Of a DNA stretch of 64,000 nucleotides, positions 19,399 through 33,879 are shown piece by piece. Where the stretch lies: positions 1 through 64,000 of the forward strand of contig NZ_JAPZTZ010000012.1 in NCBI RefSeq assembly GCF_027532945.1. Reading direction: 5' to 3'. Source of the DNA: Phreatobacter sp. Lineage in GTDB: Bacteria; Pseudomonadota; Alphaproteobacteria; Rhizobiales; Phreatobacteraceae. How positions within the stretch are numbered: the first letter of the stretch is position 1; every line of letters starts with the position of its first letter. A program made the translations under genes and the position numbers. The notes beneath the pieces are model-generated. The model did no database searches. It saw nothing but the letters and a program-made list of their open reading frames with translations, and was not told where the DNA came from.

Positions 19399-19905
19399 TC
19401 AGCTGTTGAGGCGCCAGATGGCGATGTTCAGCGCCGTCGCGAAGCTCACCCAGGCAAGATAGGGGATCAGCAGCAGCGACGCCACGCGATCCTTGCCCCA
19501 GGCGAAGATGATGGTGCCGAGAATGGCGAGCCACATGGCGACGATGACGATGGCCGCCGCTCCCAGCGCCTGACCATAGAAGAACACCCAGGACCATGCC
19601 GCGTTGATGGCGAGCTGCGCGCCATAGAGCGCCAGGGCCGGCTCCTTGTCTTCGGCCGGCGACAGGACGAGGCGCGCACCGGACACGGCAATCATGATGT
19701 AGAGCACCGTCCAGACCGGGCCGAAGAGCCAGTTGGGCGGATTGAACGAGGGCTTCACCAACGTCGGGTACCAGCCCGTCAGACCGTAGGAATTGGCGAT
19801 GCCGCCCGTCGCCGCGACGGCGAAGCACAGCACGAGGAACGCCCCGTAGACAGCCACGGTGCCGCCGACCGATCTGGAAATGCTCACGCTGCTTGTTCCT
19901 GTCAT
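19399..19905 (-). CDS. tspO: TspO/MBR-family tryptophan-rich sensory protein
   Basis: WYPTLVKPSFNPPNWLFGPVWTVLYIMIAVSGA, AWSWVFF, LIPYLAWVSFATALNIAIWRLN. Confidence 0.93.
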   Translation of the reverse strand: MTGTSSVSISRSVGGTVAVYGAFLVLCFAVAATGGIANSYGLTGWYPTLVKPSFNPPNWLFGPVWTVLYIMIAVSGARLVLSPAEDKEPALALYGAQLAINAAWSWVFFYGQALGAAAIVIVAMWLAILGTIIFAWGKDRVASLLLIPYLAWVSFATALNIAIWRLNS

Positions 19906-20109
19906 GGCTTGCCTTTACGGACGAGGAACGCGAGGAGATCAATGCCGTTCCGCCGGGCGCAGGTCTCCCCTGCGTGGCGGCATCCGAATGCCCTTGCGGC
20001 ATCGGGCAATGTGCGGCGGCGTTTCCGTTCCGTTCGCCCGCACCGCGCCCTGTGCCATGATGGCGAAAATGATTCGCGGCTGCCCTGCGGCCCGGGAGAT
20101 TCCACCACG

Positions 20110-22157
<2,048 letters not shown>

Positions 22158-22158
<1 letters not shown>

Positions 22159-22622
22159 TGCGCCGCCTCGCGCCGGTCACCCGGCGGTTCGCGAGCGTCT
22201 CGCTGCTGCTGGCGGCGCTGGCCGCCCCCGCCCTCGCCCAGTCGGATGCCGGCCGCGCCCTGTCGTCGCTCTCGCCCGACGTGCTCTTCGTCCGCGCCAC
22301 CGGCGCATGGGTCTCGGGCGAGCGGCAGGGCAGCACGCGCATCGTCCTTTTGCGCACCCCCTCCCCCGACGGCGCTCAGCGTCTCTACGTGCAATGGCTC
22401 GCGGTGATCGACCCCGCGACGGGCCGGACCGGCACCGTCGCCACCGAGGAGATCCCCGAGGTTTTCGACTGGCGCGTCGGCATCGAGGATTACCGGGTCG
22501 AGCCGGATGGCGCGGGTTCGCGCGTGCTGATCGACGGCCGCATCATCGGCTCAGGCCAGTCGCGGCGCTACCTGCTCACGATCGGACCACCGGGCGACGT
22601 GACGTTCGGCGCGCTGCGCTAG
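22158..22622 (+). CDS. Hypothetical secreted protein
   Basis: Signal peptide-like N-terminus (...[14 protein letters not shown]); TGATG overlap with parE. Confidence 0.75.
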
Positions 22623-23368
22623 GCCGCCAGCCAGCTGCCGAGGGCGGCATTCACCGCTTCGGGGCGCTCGATGGTCGAGAGATGGCCGCATTCCGGCACG
22701 AAGACCAGTTCTGCCCCCCGGATCCCGTCCGCCAGATCTTCCGACATGAAGCGAGGCGACAATGCATCGTCGTCGCCGCAGATGACGACGGTCCGGCAGC
22801 GAATGCCGGAGAGCAGTGGTTCATATCCGGGCCGCGCCGTGGACGCGCGTTGCTGGCGAATGTAGCGCGCAGGCCCGGTTTTTTCGGCCATGGACCTGAC
22901 GAGCCCTTCAAGAGCCACATCGCCAAGGCGCCCCATGTGGACGAGACGCGACCACGAGGCCTGGTGGAGATCATCGAAGCGCCCGATCTGCGCCATCTTG
23001 ATCATCGTCTCGACGATCTCCCGTTCCTCCGGCAGATCGGCGCTGGCGCGAGCACCGACCAGAGCCAGCCGGTCGACGCGCTGCGGCGCGAGGCGCATCA
23101 CTTCCAGCGCCACGTAGCTGCCGAGGGCAAGGCCCGCCAGGGCAAAGCGCGGCGGAGCAGCCGCCAGGAGCCGGCGGGCCATGGCGGAAACCGTGTCGTC
23201 GCTGGCGTGATCGGCAATGGTGATCGGGTGAGAATGGCCGAAAGCGGCGACTTGAGGCGCGAAGAGATCGGCGGTGCAGTTGAGGCCCGGAACGAAGACA
23301 AGCGGCAGGCCGGGGGGCACGTTCGGCGAGGCAGGGATCGGCATGGTCGTGTCCTTCACCATGCGCAC
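22619..23368 (-). CDS. Alpha/beta hydrolase
   Basis: [30 protein letters not shown] nucleophile-elbow-like; C-terminal [14 protein letters not shown] catalytic His region. Confidence 0.85.
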   Translation of the reverse strand: MRMVKDTTMPIPASPNVPPGLPLVFVPGLNCTADLFAPQVAAFGHSHPITIADHASDDTVSAMARRLLAAAPPRFALAGLALGSYVALEVMRLAPQRVDRLALVGARASADLPEEREIVETMIKMAQIGRFDDLHQASWSRLVHMGRLGDVALEGLVRSMAEKTGPARYIRQQRASTARPGYEPLLSGIRCRTVVICGDDDALSPRFMSEDLADGIRGAELVFVPECGHLSTIERPEAVNAALGSWLAA

Positions 23369-23605
23369 CGAATCCCGCCAATCCCATGCGCGTCATGCGT
23401 TTGACACAAGGCCCTTTCGTTGACAATCGGCCAATCGGGACTATGTTGCAGCGCATCGACCCGGGCCGGAATCCGCCGCCCGCTTCGATCATTCGTCCGT
23501 TCGGCCTCGTGGGTTCTAGGGGCCGTCATGCGCGAAGACGCTTCGCGCCGAACGCCTCGAGACAAGTCGCAAGACCCCACCAGCCAACAAGGACACTCCC
23601 GTTCC

Positions 23606-25105
23606 ATGCCCTTTTCCGAACTCGGCCTGAGCGCCAAGGTGCAAGCCGCCGTGGCGGCTTCCGGCTATACCGAGCCAACTCCCATCCAGGCCCAGGCCAT
23701 CCCCCACGTCCTGGCGCGCCGCGACGTCCTCGGCATCGCCCAGACCGGCACCGGCAAGACCGCCGCCTTCACCCTGCCGATGCTGACCATGCTGGAGGAA
23801 GGCCGCGCCCGCGCCCGCATGCCGCGCACGCTCATCCTCGAGCCGACGCGCGAACTGGCCGCCCAGGTCGAGGACAACTTCGTCAAGTACGGCGTCAACC
23901 ACAAGCTGAGCGTCGCCCTGCTCATCGGCGGCGTCTCCTTCGGTGACCAGGATGCCAAGCTGACCCGCGGCGTCGATGTGCTCATCGCCACGCCGGGCCG
24001 CCTGCTCGACCATTTCGAGCGTGGCCGCCTGCTGCTCACCGGCGTCGAACTCCTCGTCATCGACGAGGCCGACCGGATGCTCGACATGGGCTTCATCCCG
24101 GACATCGAGCGCATCTGCAAGATGGTGCCCTTCACCCGCCAGACGCTCTTCTTCACGGCGACCATGCCGCCGGAGATCCAGCGGATCACCGAGCAATTCC
24201 TCCACAACCCTGTGAAGGTAGAGGTCGCCCGCCAGAATTCGACGGCGACCACCATCACCCAGCGCCTGGTGCGCTCGGGCAAGAAGGACTTCGAGAAGCG
24301 CGAGACCCTCCGCGGCCTCGTCCGTGGCGCGGAGAACCTGAAGAACGCCATCATCTTCTGCAATCGCAAGAGCGAAGTGGCGACGCTGTACAAGTCGCTC
24401 CAGAAGCACGAGTTCTCTGTCGCCGCCCTGCATGGCGACATGGACCAGAGCGCGCGCACCGCCGCTCTCGCCGCCTTCCGCGACGGCCGCATCCAGCTAC
24501 TCGTCGCCTCCGACGTCGCCGCCCGCGGCCTCGACATCCCGGATGTCAGCCACGTCTTCAACTACGACACCCCGCATCATGCGGAAGACTATGTCCATCG
24601 CATCGGCCGCACCGGCCGCGCCGGACGCCTCGGTACCGCCATCACCATCGTGACTCCCGAGGACGGCAAGCTCGTCAGCGCCATCGAGAAGCTGATCGGC
24701 CAGCCGATCGAGTGGGGCTCCGACCCGGTCACCGAGGAGGAGACCAGCGAGGCCCGCCGGGAACGACGCGCCGGCGGTGGCCGCGGCGAACGCTCTGGCC
24801 GCGGTGGACGCGAAGGCCGTGAGGACCGGGGCCGTGAGGAGCGCGGCGGCCGAAAGGGCCGTGGCGATCGTTCCGAGCCGCGCGAAGCGCGCGAGCCCCG
24901 TGAAGCCCGGGAACCGCGCGAGGTCCGCGAGCCTCGCGAATCGCGTGATCCCGTTCCCCGCGCCGAGCGCCCTGCCCGTCCGCCCGAGGCCCCGCGCGCA
25001 CGCGGCGCAGAGCGCCCGGCAGGCCGGCCTCCGGTCCACGAGGAGGCGGACATGTCCCACCTCCCGCAGTTCCTGCTGCGACCTGTCACCTATCGCGCGA
25101 AATGA
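23606..25105 (+). CDS. DEAD-box ATP-dependent RNA helicase with Arg/Glu-rich C-terminal tail
   Basis: AQTGTGKTAAF, VIDEADRMLDMGF (DEAD), HRIGRTGRAGR; repetitive EPREAREPREVREPRESRDP tail. Confidence 0.95.
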   Translation: MPFSELGLSAKVQAAVAASGYTEPTPIQAQAIPHVLARRDVLGIAQTGTGKTAAFTLPMLTMLEEGRARARMPRTLILEPTRELAAQVEDNFVKYGVNHKLSVALLIGGVSFGDQDAKLTRGVDVLIATPGRLLDHFERGRLLLTGVELLVIDEADRMLDMGFIPDIERICKMVPFTRQTLFFTATMPPEIQRITEQFLHNPVKVEVARQNSTATTITQRLVRSGKKDFEKRETLRGLVRGAENLKNAIIFCNRKSEVATLYKSLQKHEFSVAALHGDMDQSARTAALAAFRDGRIQLLVASDVAARGLDIPDVSHVFNYDTPHHAEDYVHRIGRTGRAGRLGTAITIVTPEDGKLVSAIEKLIGQPIEWGSDPVTEEETSEARRERRAGGGRGERSGRGGREGREDRGREERGGRKGRGDRSEPREAREPREAREPREVREPRESRDPVPRAERPARPPEAPRARGAERPAGRPPVHEEADMSHLPQFLLRPVTYRAK

Positions 25106-25220
25106 CGTTACGTCATGTCGGATTTTTACGCGGCATAAAGCATTAACGGTCTAGCCTCCGGACGACTGACACGCGCGGCCTTCTCGGCCGCGCTGCCAAA
25201 CGCCCAGGATCGGCGACCCG

Positions 25221-26273
25221 ATGGACAACCGCGACGACATCGAACGCAGCTACGCCTTCGGCGATCTGGCCTTCTCGCAGATCAAGGGACGTGGACTGAC
25301 CGCGATCCCGCGGAACTATGAGGTCTGGTACTGCTACGCGTCCGGCTATCACACCGAGCTTTCGGACGCGGTCAATGCGGTCCTGTCGCAGAACGGCAGC
25401 ATCACCCAGGATCACCTCGATAGCATCTTCGAGAACTATCTCTCCCAGACGCGGATGGGCGAGAAGATCGACGTCGTGGGCAGCCGCGTGCTCGACGAGA
25501 TCGAGCATGTGATGACGATGATCGATTCGGCCGCCGGCCAGGCCAATGCCTATGGCAACGACCTCGCCGGCGCCTCGGCGCGCCTGGCTTCCATGGGCTC
25601 GCCCGAAGGCGTCAGGACCATCATCGAGAACCTCGTCCGCTCGACGCGAGAGATCGAGGCGAACAACAAGGCGCTGGAGCAGCGCCTCAAGGCCTCCCGC
25701 AGCGAGATCAAGCTGCTGCAGGAGAACCTCGACGCGGTGCGGACGGAATCGCTCACCGATCCCCTCACCTCGCTCGGCAACCGCAAGTATTACGACCAGT
25801 CCATCGCCAAGGCCGTGGCGCTCGCCAACAAGGCTGAGACACCACTGAGCCTGCTGGTCAGCGACATCGACCATTTCAAGAAGTTCAACGACACGTTCGG
25901 TCACCTCACCGGCGACCAGGTGCTGCGCCTCGTCGCCCTTTCGGTGAAGCAGAACGTCAAGGGCCAGGATCTCGCCTGCCGCTACGGCGGCGAGGAATTC
26001 GCCATCATCCTCCCCGACACCACGCTGCGCGCCGCGGTCACGGTCGCCGAGCACATCCGCCGCGCCGTCATGACCAAGGAGCTCATCAAGCGCTCCACCA
26101 ACGAGAATCTCGGCCGCACCACCATCTCGCTGGGGGTCGCGACCTTCCGGCCCGGCGACACCGTGGCGAGCCTCTACGACCGGGCCGACCGCTGCCTCTA
26201 TGCGGCCAAGCGCAACGGCCGCAACCGCGTGGTCTGCGAGACCGATCCGGAAGCCGAACTCAAGGTGGCGTGA
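25221..26273 (+). CDS. GGDEF diguanylate cyclase
   Basis: DPLTSLGNRKYYDQ, CRYGGEEFAIILPDT (GGEEF), AKRNGRNRV. Confidence 0.95.
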   Translation: MDNRDDIERSYAFGDLAFSQIKGRGLTAIPRNYEVWYCYASGYHTELSDAVNAVLSQNGSITQDHLDSIFENYLSQTRMGEKIDVVGSRVLDEIEHVMTMIDSAAGQANAYGNDLAGASARLASMGSPEGVRTIIENLVRSTREIEANNKALEQRLKASRSEIKLLQENLDAVRTESLTDPLTSLGNRKYYDQSIAKAVALANKAETPLSLLVSDIDHFKKFNDTFGHLTGDQVLRLVALSVKQNVKGQDLACRYGGEEFAIILPDTTLRAAVTVAEHIRRAVMTKELIKRSTNENLGRTTISLGVATFRPGDTVASLYDRADRCLYAAKRNGRNRVVCETDPEAELKVA

Positions 26274-26631
26274 GCGCCTTCCGGCGACGCGTCGTCTTCG
26301 GCTTCGCCGCGGCACGCAGGCCCGCCGCGAAAGCGATCCCCGCCCAGTGCCGCAACTCATCCTCGTCGTCGAAACAGGTCTCCGGCATCCGCCGGTAACT
26401 GCCGACAGTCGTCTCGCCGCGCTTCGTCGCGTAGGTGAAGGGCTTCGCCCCCGCGGCGTCATAGAGCGGGGCGCTGGTCGCATCCGATTTCAGGAACAGG
26501 TCGTCGCCGATGGCGAGAGCGAAGATCACGCCGTCACGATAGATCCCATGGCCGGAGAACATCCGCCGGAGGGAGACCCGGGCGAAGGGCGCGAAAAGAT
26601 CGACCAGGACATCCGGGTCGAAGGCGCCCAT
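26260..26631 (-). CDS. TfoX N-terminal domain family protein
   Basis: VSLRRMFSGHGIYRDGVIFALAIGDDLFLKSD. Confidence 0.88.
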   Translation of the reverse strand: MGAFDPDVLVDLFAPFARVSLRRMFSGHGIYRDGVIFALAIGDDLFLKSDATSAPLYDAAGAKPFTYATKRGETTVGSYRRMPETCFDDEDELRHWAGIAFAAGLRAAAKPKTTRRRKALTPP

Positions 26632-26632
26632 C

Positions 26633-27004
26633 TCAGGCCGTGCCGAGCGCCTCGGGACGCGCCGGGGTCAGGGCGATGGACTCGCCGCAGCCGCAGGCCG
26701 AGGTCTGGTTGGGATTGTTGAAGACGAAGCGCGCCGAGAGCTTGTCGGTGACGTAGTCCATCTCCGTGCCGATCAGATAGAGCACGGCCTTGGCGTCGAT
26801 GAAGACACGCACGCCGCGATCCTCGACGATCTCGTCGAACTTGCCGGGCTCGTCCACGAATTCCATCGTGTATTCCATGCCGGCGCAGCCGCCCTTGGTC
26901 ACGCCAACCCGAAGCCCGGAACTGTCCTTGCCGGAGGCGAGGACCAGGTCCTTCACCCGACCGGCCGCGGCTTCCGTCAGCCGCATCGCCTGCATCTTGG
27001 GCAT
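26633..27004 (-). CDS. sufA: A-type iron-sulfur cluster carrier (SufA/IscA/ErpA family)
   Basis: HesB fold; VTKGGCAGMEYTMEF and SACGCGESI cysteines. Confidence 0.92.
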   Translation of the reverse strand: MPKMQAMRLTEAAAGRVKDLVLASGKDSSGLRVGVTKGGCAGMEYTMEFVDEPGKFDEIVEDRGVRVFIDAKAVLYLIGTEMDYVTDKLSARFVFNNPNQTSACGCGESIALTPARPEALGTA

Positions 27005-27109
27005 CTGCCTCTCCGAAAGCGCACGGATTCAAGGTCCGGCGTCCAAAGCGTCTGTCACAGATATAGAGATTGCGGCGAAGGGGTTAAAGCCCCGTCACGC
27101 CGCACCCGG

Positions 27110-27502
27110 TCACCACATGTTGAGGGCGACGCGCGCCTCGTCCGACATGCGGCTCTGGTCCCAGGGCGGATCGAAGGTGAGGCTCACCTTCACCTCGGCA
27201 ATCCCCGGCACGCTCGCCACCGCATTCTCCACCATGCCCGGCAGTTCGGCCGCCGACGGACAGGAAGGCGAGGTCAGCGTCATGTCGATGGCGACCTTGC
27301 GGGAATCGTCGATGTCGACGCGGTAGATCAGTCCGAGCTCGTAGATGTCGGAGGGAATCTCGGGGTCATAGACCGACTTCATGGCCGCGACGATGTCGTC
27401 GGTAAGGCGGTCGAGTTCCTCCGGCGGGATGGCGGTGGTGTCGCCGCCGACGGTGGTGTTGAGGGTCTGTTGCTCGTCCATCGGGTTCAAGGTCCGTGGC
27501 AT
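27110..27502 (-). CDS. sufT: SUF system Fe-S assembly protein, MIP18/DUF59 family
   Basis: SVYDPEIPSDIYELGLIYRVDID, LTSPSCPSAAELPGMVENAV; located between sufS and sufA. Confidence 0.9.
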   Translation of the reverse strand: MPRTLNPMDEQQTLNTTVGGDTTAIPPEELDRLTDDIVAAMKSVYDPEIPSDIYELGLIYRVDIDDSRKVAIDMTLTSPSCPSAAELPGMVENAVASVPGIAEVKVSLTFDPPWDQSRMSDEARVALNMW

Positions 27503-27523
27503 CGGGGGCGAGGCGGAACCGCC

Positions 27524-28795
27524 TCACCCGAAGAGAGATTGGGCCTTGAGAAGGGCTTCCGCAAGGCGGTCGACCTCTTCGGTGGTGTTGTAGAGGCCGA
27601 AGGAGGCGCGACAGGTGGAGGTGACACCATATCGCTGGAGAAGGGGCTGGGCGCAATGGGTGCCGGCGCGGACCGCGACACCATAGCGGTCGATCACGGT
27701 GGCGACGTCATGGGCATGGGCCCCCTTCATCTCGAAGGAGACGATGGCGCCCTTGTCCCGCGCATGACCGAAGATCCGTAGCGAGTTGATGGCGCCGAGC
27801 CGCTCATGCGCATAGCGGACGAGGCTGTCCTCATGCGCCCGGATGGCGGGCCGGCCGATGGAGCGCATGTAGTCGAGCGCAGCTCCCAGGCCGATGGCCT
27901 GGACGATGGCGGGGGTACCCGCCTCGAAACGGTGGGGCGGATCGTTGTAGGTGACGCCCTCGGTGGTCACCACCGAGATCATCTCGCCGCCGCCATTGTA
28001 GGGCGGCATGCGCTCCAGGTGCTCGCGCTTGCCGTAGAGCACGCCGATGCCGGTCGGCCCATAGACCTTGTGGCCGGTGAAAACGTAGAAGTCCGCGTCG
28101 AGGTCCTGCACGTCCACGTCCATGTGGACGGCCGCCTGCGACCCGTCGACCAGCACCGGAATGCCCCGTGCATGGGCCATCCGGATGCATTCCTTGATCG
28201 GCACGACAGTGCCGAGCGCGTTCGACATGTGGGTCAGCGCCACCATCTTCACGCGGGGCCCGAGCAGTTTCTCGAACTCCTCGATGAGGAAATTGCCGTC
28301 CTCGTCGATCGGCGCCCAGACGAGCTTCGCCCCGCGCCGCTCGCGGTGGAAATGCCACGGCACGATGTTCGAGTGGTGCTCCATGATCGAGAGCACGATC
28401 TCGTCGCCCTCCCCGATCACCAGCCCGCCGAACGAGGCCGCCGCGAGGTTGATCGCCTCCGACGCATTGCGGGTGAAGATGATCTCGTCGACCGAGGGCG
28501 CGTTGAGGAAGGCGCGCACACTCTCGCGCGACGCCTCATAGGCCTCGGTGGCGGCATTGGCGAGGTAGTGCAGGCCGCGATGGACGTTGGCGTATTCGCT
28601 CTCATAGGCCCGGGTGATCCGGTCGATCACCTGCCGCGGCTTCTGCGCCGAGGCGGCATTGTCGAGAAAGACCAGGTCCTTGCCATAGGGCTTCAGGCTC
28701 AGCGCCGGGAAGTCCTTGCGGATCAGGCCGACGTCGTAGCCGCCGCCGGCAACCGCCGGATGTGTGCCGACCACCGGGCTGGTCTCGGGGCTCAT
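27524..28795 (-). CDS. sufS: Cysteine desulfurase SufS
   Basis: FLDNAASAQKPRQVID, NVHRGLHYLANAAT, FTGHKVYGPTGIGVLYGK, RAGTHCAQPLLQ. Confidence 0.95.
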   Translation of the reverse strand: MSPETSPVVGTHPAVAGGGYDVGLIRKDFPALSLKPYGKDLVFLDNAASAQKPRQVIDRITRAYESEYANVHRGLHYLANAATEAYEASRESVRAFLNAPSVDEIIFTRNASEAINLAAASFGGLVIGEGDEIVLSIMEHHSNIVPWHFHRERRGAKLVWAPIDEDGNFLIEEFEKLLGPRVKMVALTHMSNALGTVVPIKECIRMAHARGIPVLVDGSQAAVHMDVDVQDLDADFYVFTGHKVYGPTGIGVLYGKREHLERMPPYNGGGEMISVVTTEGVTYNDPPHRFEAGTPAIVQAIGLGAALDYMRSIGRPAIRAHEDSLVRYAHERLGAINSLRIFGHARDKGAIVSFEMKGAHAHDVATVIDRYGVAVRAGTHCAQPLLQRYGVTSTCRASFGLYNTTEEVDRLAEALLKAQSLFG

Positions 28796-28797
28796 GC

Positions 28798-30147
28798 TCA
28801 GGTCCTCGCCAGCATCCAGTCGGTGACCGAGGCCAAGAGGGCCGCACGCAGCTCCTCGACCGCCTCGCCGAGCCCCTCGTCGCCGAAATCCTCGATCGCC
28901 TCGCGCGCGAAGGCCTCGACCAGCAGCGCCTCGGCTTCCTGAGACGGGATGCCACGGGCCTTCAGGTAGAACATCAGGTCTTCGTCGAGCTCGCCGCAGG
29001 TGCAGCCATGGGCGCAGGCCACGTCATCGGCGAAGATCTCAAGCTCCGGCTTGTTGTCCATCGCCGGCCCCTCGGCCAGCATGATGGTCTGGCTCATCAT
29101 CCGGCCATCGGTCTTCTGCGCGATGGGCTGGACGATGATCTTGCCCTGGAACACGCCATGGGCCTCGCCGTCGAGCACATGCTTGAAGGTCTCGCGGCTC
29201 TCGCAGTTCGGCACGGCATGATCCATGACCAGCGTCGTGTCGGCATGCTGCCGGCCCTTGAGCAGGGAGACGCCGCGCAACGTGGCGCGGGCATTCTCGC
29301 CTGAGAAGCGCACGAAGAGCTGGTTGCGGGCGACGGCCGCACCCGAGGTCAGGGTCAGCGTGTCGAAATGCGCCTCGGCGCCGATCTCCGCCTCCAGCGT
29401 GGAGAGGTGCAGCGCCTCGGAGCCCTCGAGCTGGCGGCGGCCGTGCTCAAGCCGCGCACCATCGCGGATGATCGCCTGCACGACGACGTTTTTCTGGTAG
29501 TCCGTGCCGGCCGGGCCAAGATGGGTCTCGACGAGACCGGCGGTGGCGCCGGCGCCGACGATCACCACGACGCGGGCATTGGTCAGCTTCGCCGCACCAT
29601 CCGAGGTCAGGAAGACGAGGTCGAGCGCATGGCTCACGGCGGTGCCCGGCGCGATCTCGATCAGCAGGCCATCGGTGAGGAAGGCGTTGTTGAGCGCGAA
29701 GGCGGTGTTCTCGCGCGTCGCCGGCTGGCCGGCGAGCAGCGCCTGCAACTCAGGCCGACGCACCAGCGCCTCGGCAAGGCCGGAGACGCTGACGCCCTCG
29801 GGCAGCGGGCCGCCATCGGCGAGGTCGGGAGCGTGATGGCCGTCGATGAGAACGATGCGGCTGCCGCCGACGCGCGGCAGGCGGCCGACGGCAACCTTCG
29901 CCGCGAGCAGGGCCGATGCGTCGGGTGCGCCCGCCAGCGGCTTCGCCTCGCGCATCATCGTGCGCAGGTCGGTGTACTTCCAGGCCTCGACGCGGCGATG
30001 CGGCAGGCCGGTCGCCTCGAAGCGGGCGAACCCGTCGACGCGCAGGCTCTCCAGCGCCGCCGCAGCGGGGCCGGCATCACGCAATGCGCCGAAGGCGCCG
30101 ATCAGCGCCTGTTCGGCCGGGGTTCGGATAGGGGTCACGGCGTTCAT
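28798..30147 (-). CDS. sufD: Fe-S cluster assembly protein SufD
   Basis: MNAVTPIRTPAEQALIGAF..., HRRVEAWKYTDLR, CAHGCTCGELDEDLMFYLKARGI. Confidence 0.94.
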   Translation of the reverse strand: MNAVTPIRTPAEQALIGAFGALRDAGPAAAALESLRVDGFARFEATGLPHRRVEAWKYTDLRTMMREAKPLAGAPDASALLAAKVAVGRLPRVGGSRIVLIDGHHAPDLADGGPLPEGVSVSGLAEALVRRPELQALLAGQPATRENTAFALNNAFLTDGLLIEIAPGTAVSHALDLVFLTSDGAAKLTNARVVVIVGAGATAGLVETHLGPAGTDYQKNVVVQAIIRDGARLEHGRRQLEGSEALHLSTLEAEIGAEAHFDTLTLTSGAAVARNQLFVRFSGENARATLRGVSLLKGRQHADTTLVMDHAVPNCESRETFKHVLDGEAHGVFQGKIIVQPIAQKTDGRMMSQTIMLAEGPAMDNKPELEIFADDVACAHGCTCGELDEDLMFYLKARGIPSQEAEALLVEAFAREAIEDFGDEGLGEAVEELRAALLASVTDWMLART

Positions 30148-30154
30148 ATTGGCC

Positions 30155-30916
<762 letters not shown>

Positions 30917-30985
30917 GACGTGTGGTCCTAAAGGGTCAGGGGCCGCGCCGGGCGCGGCGGAATAAGGGGGTAAGGGGCCGGCCGA

Positions 30986-32458
<1,473 letters not shown>

Positions 32459-32506
32459 CCTCTTCTCCTCGTCCTCGCGGCTTCAAGGGCCGCAGGTTGG
32501 TTGGGG

Positions 32507-33652
32507 TCAGGCGGCGCGCGCCGCCCCGGTCTTCACATGGGCGGCATAGGCCGCCAGGAACTGATCGATCTCGGCGGACGTCGTGGTCCAGCCGAGGCTG
32601 ATGCGCAAGGCCGAACGCGCCTCGCGCGGCGAAATGCCCATTGCCGCGAGCACATGGCTCGGCGCCACCTTGCCGGAGGAACAGGCCGAGCCGGTTGACA
32701 CGGCGATGCCGGCAAGATCGAGCGCAATGGTCAGCGTCTCGCCCTCGCGGCCGGGATGCAGGGTCAGGCTGGTATTCGGCAATCGGTCGAGGCCTGCGGC
32801 GACGACCCGGATATCGGGCACAAGGGCGGCAAGGCCCGCCTCGAGCCGGTCGCGCAAGGCGGCGAGGCGAGCGCCCTCCCCGGCTTCCGCCGCAACCGCC
32901 CTCGCGGCGGCGCCGAAGCTGGCAATGCCCGCAAGGTTCTCGGTTCCGGCGCGCCGCCGACCCTCCTGGCCGCCGCCCCGCACCAGTGGCGGGAAGCTCA
33001 CGGCCTCGGAGGCCGTGATGATGGCGCCGACACCAGCGGGACCGCCGATCTTGTGGGCGGAGACGAAAAGCGCGTCGCAGCCAAGGTCCGCCATGGAGAG
33101 CGGCAGCTTGCCGAGAGCCTGGACCGCATCGACCACCAGCGCCGCGCCATGGGCCCGGCAGAGCGCCGCAACCGCAGCGACCGGCTGGATGACGCCGGTC
33201 TCGTTGTTCGCCGCCATGACGGCCACCAGCGCCGGCCCGCCCCCGGCGAGGAGCACGTCGAGGCGGGCAAGGTCGATCACGCCTTCGGCTGTCGCCGGGC
33301 AGAGGCTCACCGCCTCGGGCACGAAACGGCCACCGGCGAGCACGCAGGAATGTTCGATCGCCGAGACAATGAGGCGGGCAAAGGGACCCTTCCCCGTGAC
33401 GCCCGCAAAATCCGGTGCCAGAAGGGTCGCCGCCGCCTCGCTGCCGCCGGAGGTGAAGGTCACGCAGCGCGGATCGCCGCCGACAAGGTCCGCGACCGAC
33501 TGACGCGCCTCTTCGATCATGCGCCGGGCCGCCCGACCCTCGGCATGGACGGCGGAGGCGTTGCCCCCCGTCGTCATCGCCGCGACCATAGCCGCGCGCG
33601 CTTCCGGGCGAAGCGGCATCGTAGCATTATGATCGAGGTAGACGCGGGTCAT
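32507..33652 (-). CDS. NifS/IscS-type cysteine desulfurase, first gene of suf operon
   Basis: MTRVYLDHNATMPLRPEARAAM, VSAHKIGGPAGVGAI PLP-lysine, GSACSSGKVAPSHVLAAMG. Confidence 0.94.
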   Translation of the reverse strand: MTRVYLDHNATMPLRPEARAAMVAAMTTGGNASAVHAEGRAARRMIEEARQSVADLVGGDPRCVTFTSGGSEAAATLLAPDFAGVTGKGPFARLIVSAIEHSCVLAGGRFVPEAVSLCPATAEGVIDLARLDVLLAGGGPALVAVMAANNETGVIQPVAAVAALCRAHGAALVVDAVQALGKLPLSMADLGCDALFVSAHKIGGPAGVGAIITASEAVSFPPLVRGGGQEGRRRAGTENLAGIASFGAAARAVAAEAGEGARLAALRDRLEAGLAALVPDIRVVAAGLDRLPNTSLTLHPGREGETLTIALDLAGIAVSTGSACSSGKVAPSHVLAAMGISPREARSALRISLGWTTTSAEIDQFLAAYAAHVKTGAARAA

Positions 33653-33759
33653 CGGGGAAATTGGCCCTGTCGGAAAGTCTTGGCATCGCAAGCCGGGTTC
33701 GTGCTATAGGCGCGGCCCGACGTCGCTTTCGCCGTCCCGCTGCGGGTCCGGCAAGCACG

Positions 33760-33776
33760 TTTAGAATAATTCTAAA
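33760..33776. promoter_or_regulatory. Irr-box (iron control element) at suf promoter
   Basis: TTTAGAATAATTCTAAA, a perfect match to the TTTAGAAnnnTTCTAAA palindrome. Confidence 0.85.
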
Positions 33777-33804
33777 AGCTAGAGCCGCCTCGCCGCCCTG
33801 TCAA
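33776..33804 (-). promoter_or_regulatory. Sigma70-like suf operon promoter
   Basis: Minus-strand TTGACA (33804-33799)-N17-TAGCTT (33781-33776), abutting the Irr-box. Confidence 0.6.
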
Positions 33805-33879
33805 GGTCGGCACCATCATCAAAGTGACTTTTTGCCGTCAAGTTTGATGTCGTGAAGGGGGCCATGACGAGGATTTCCG

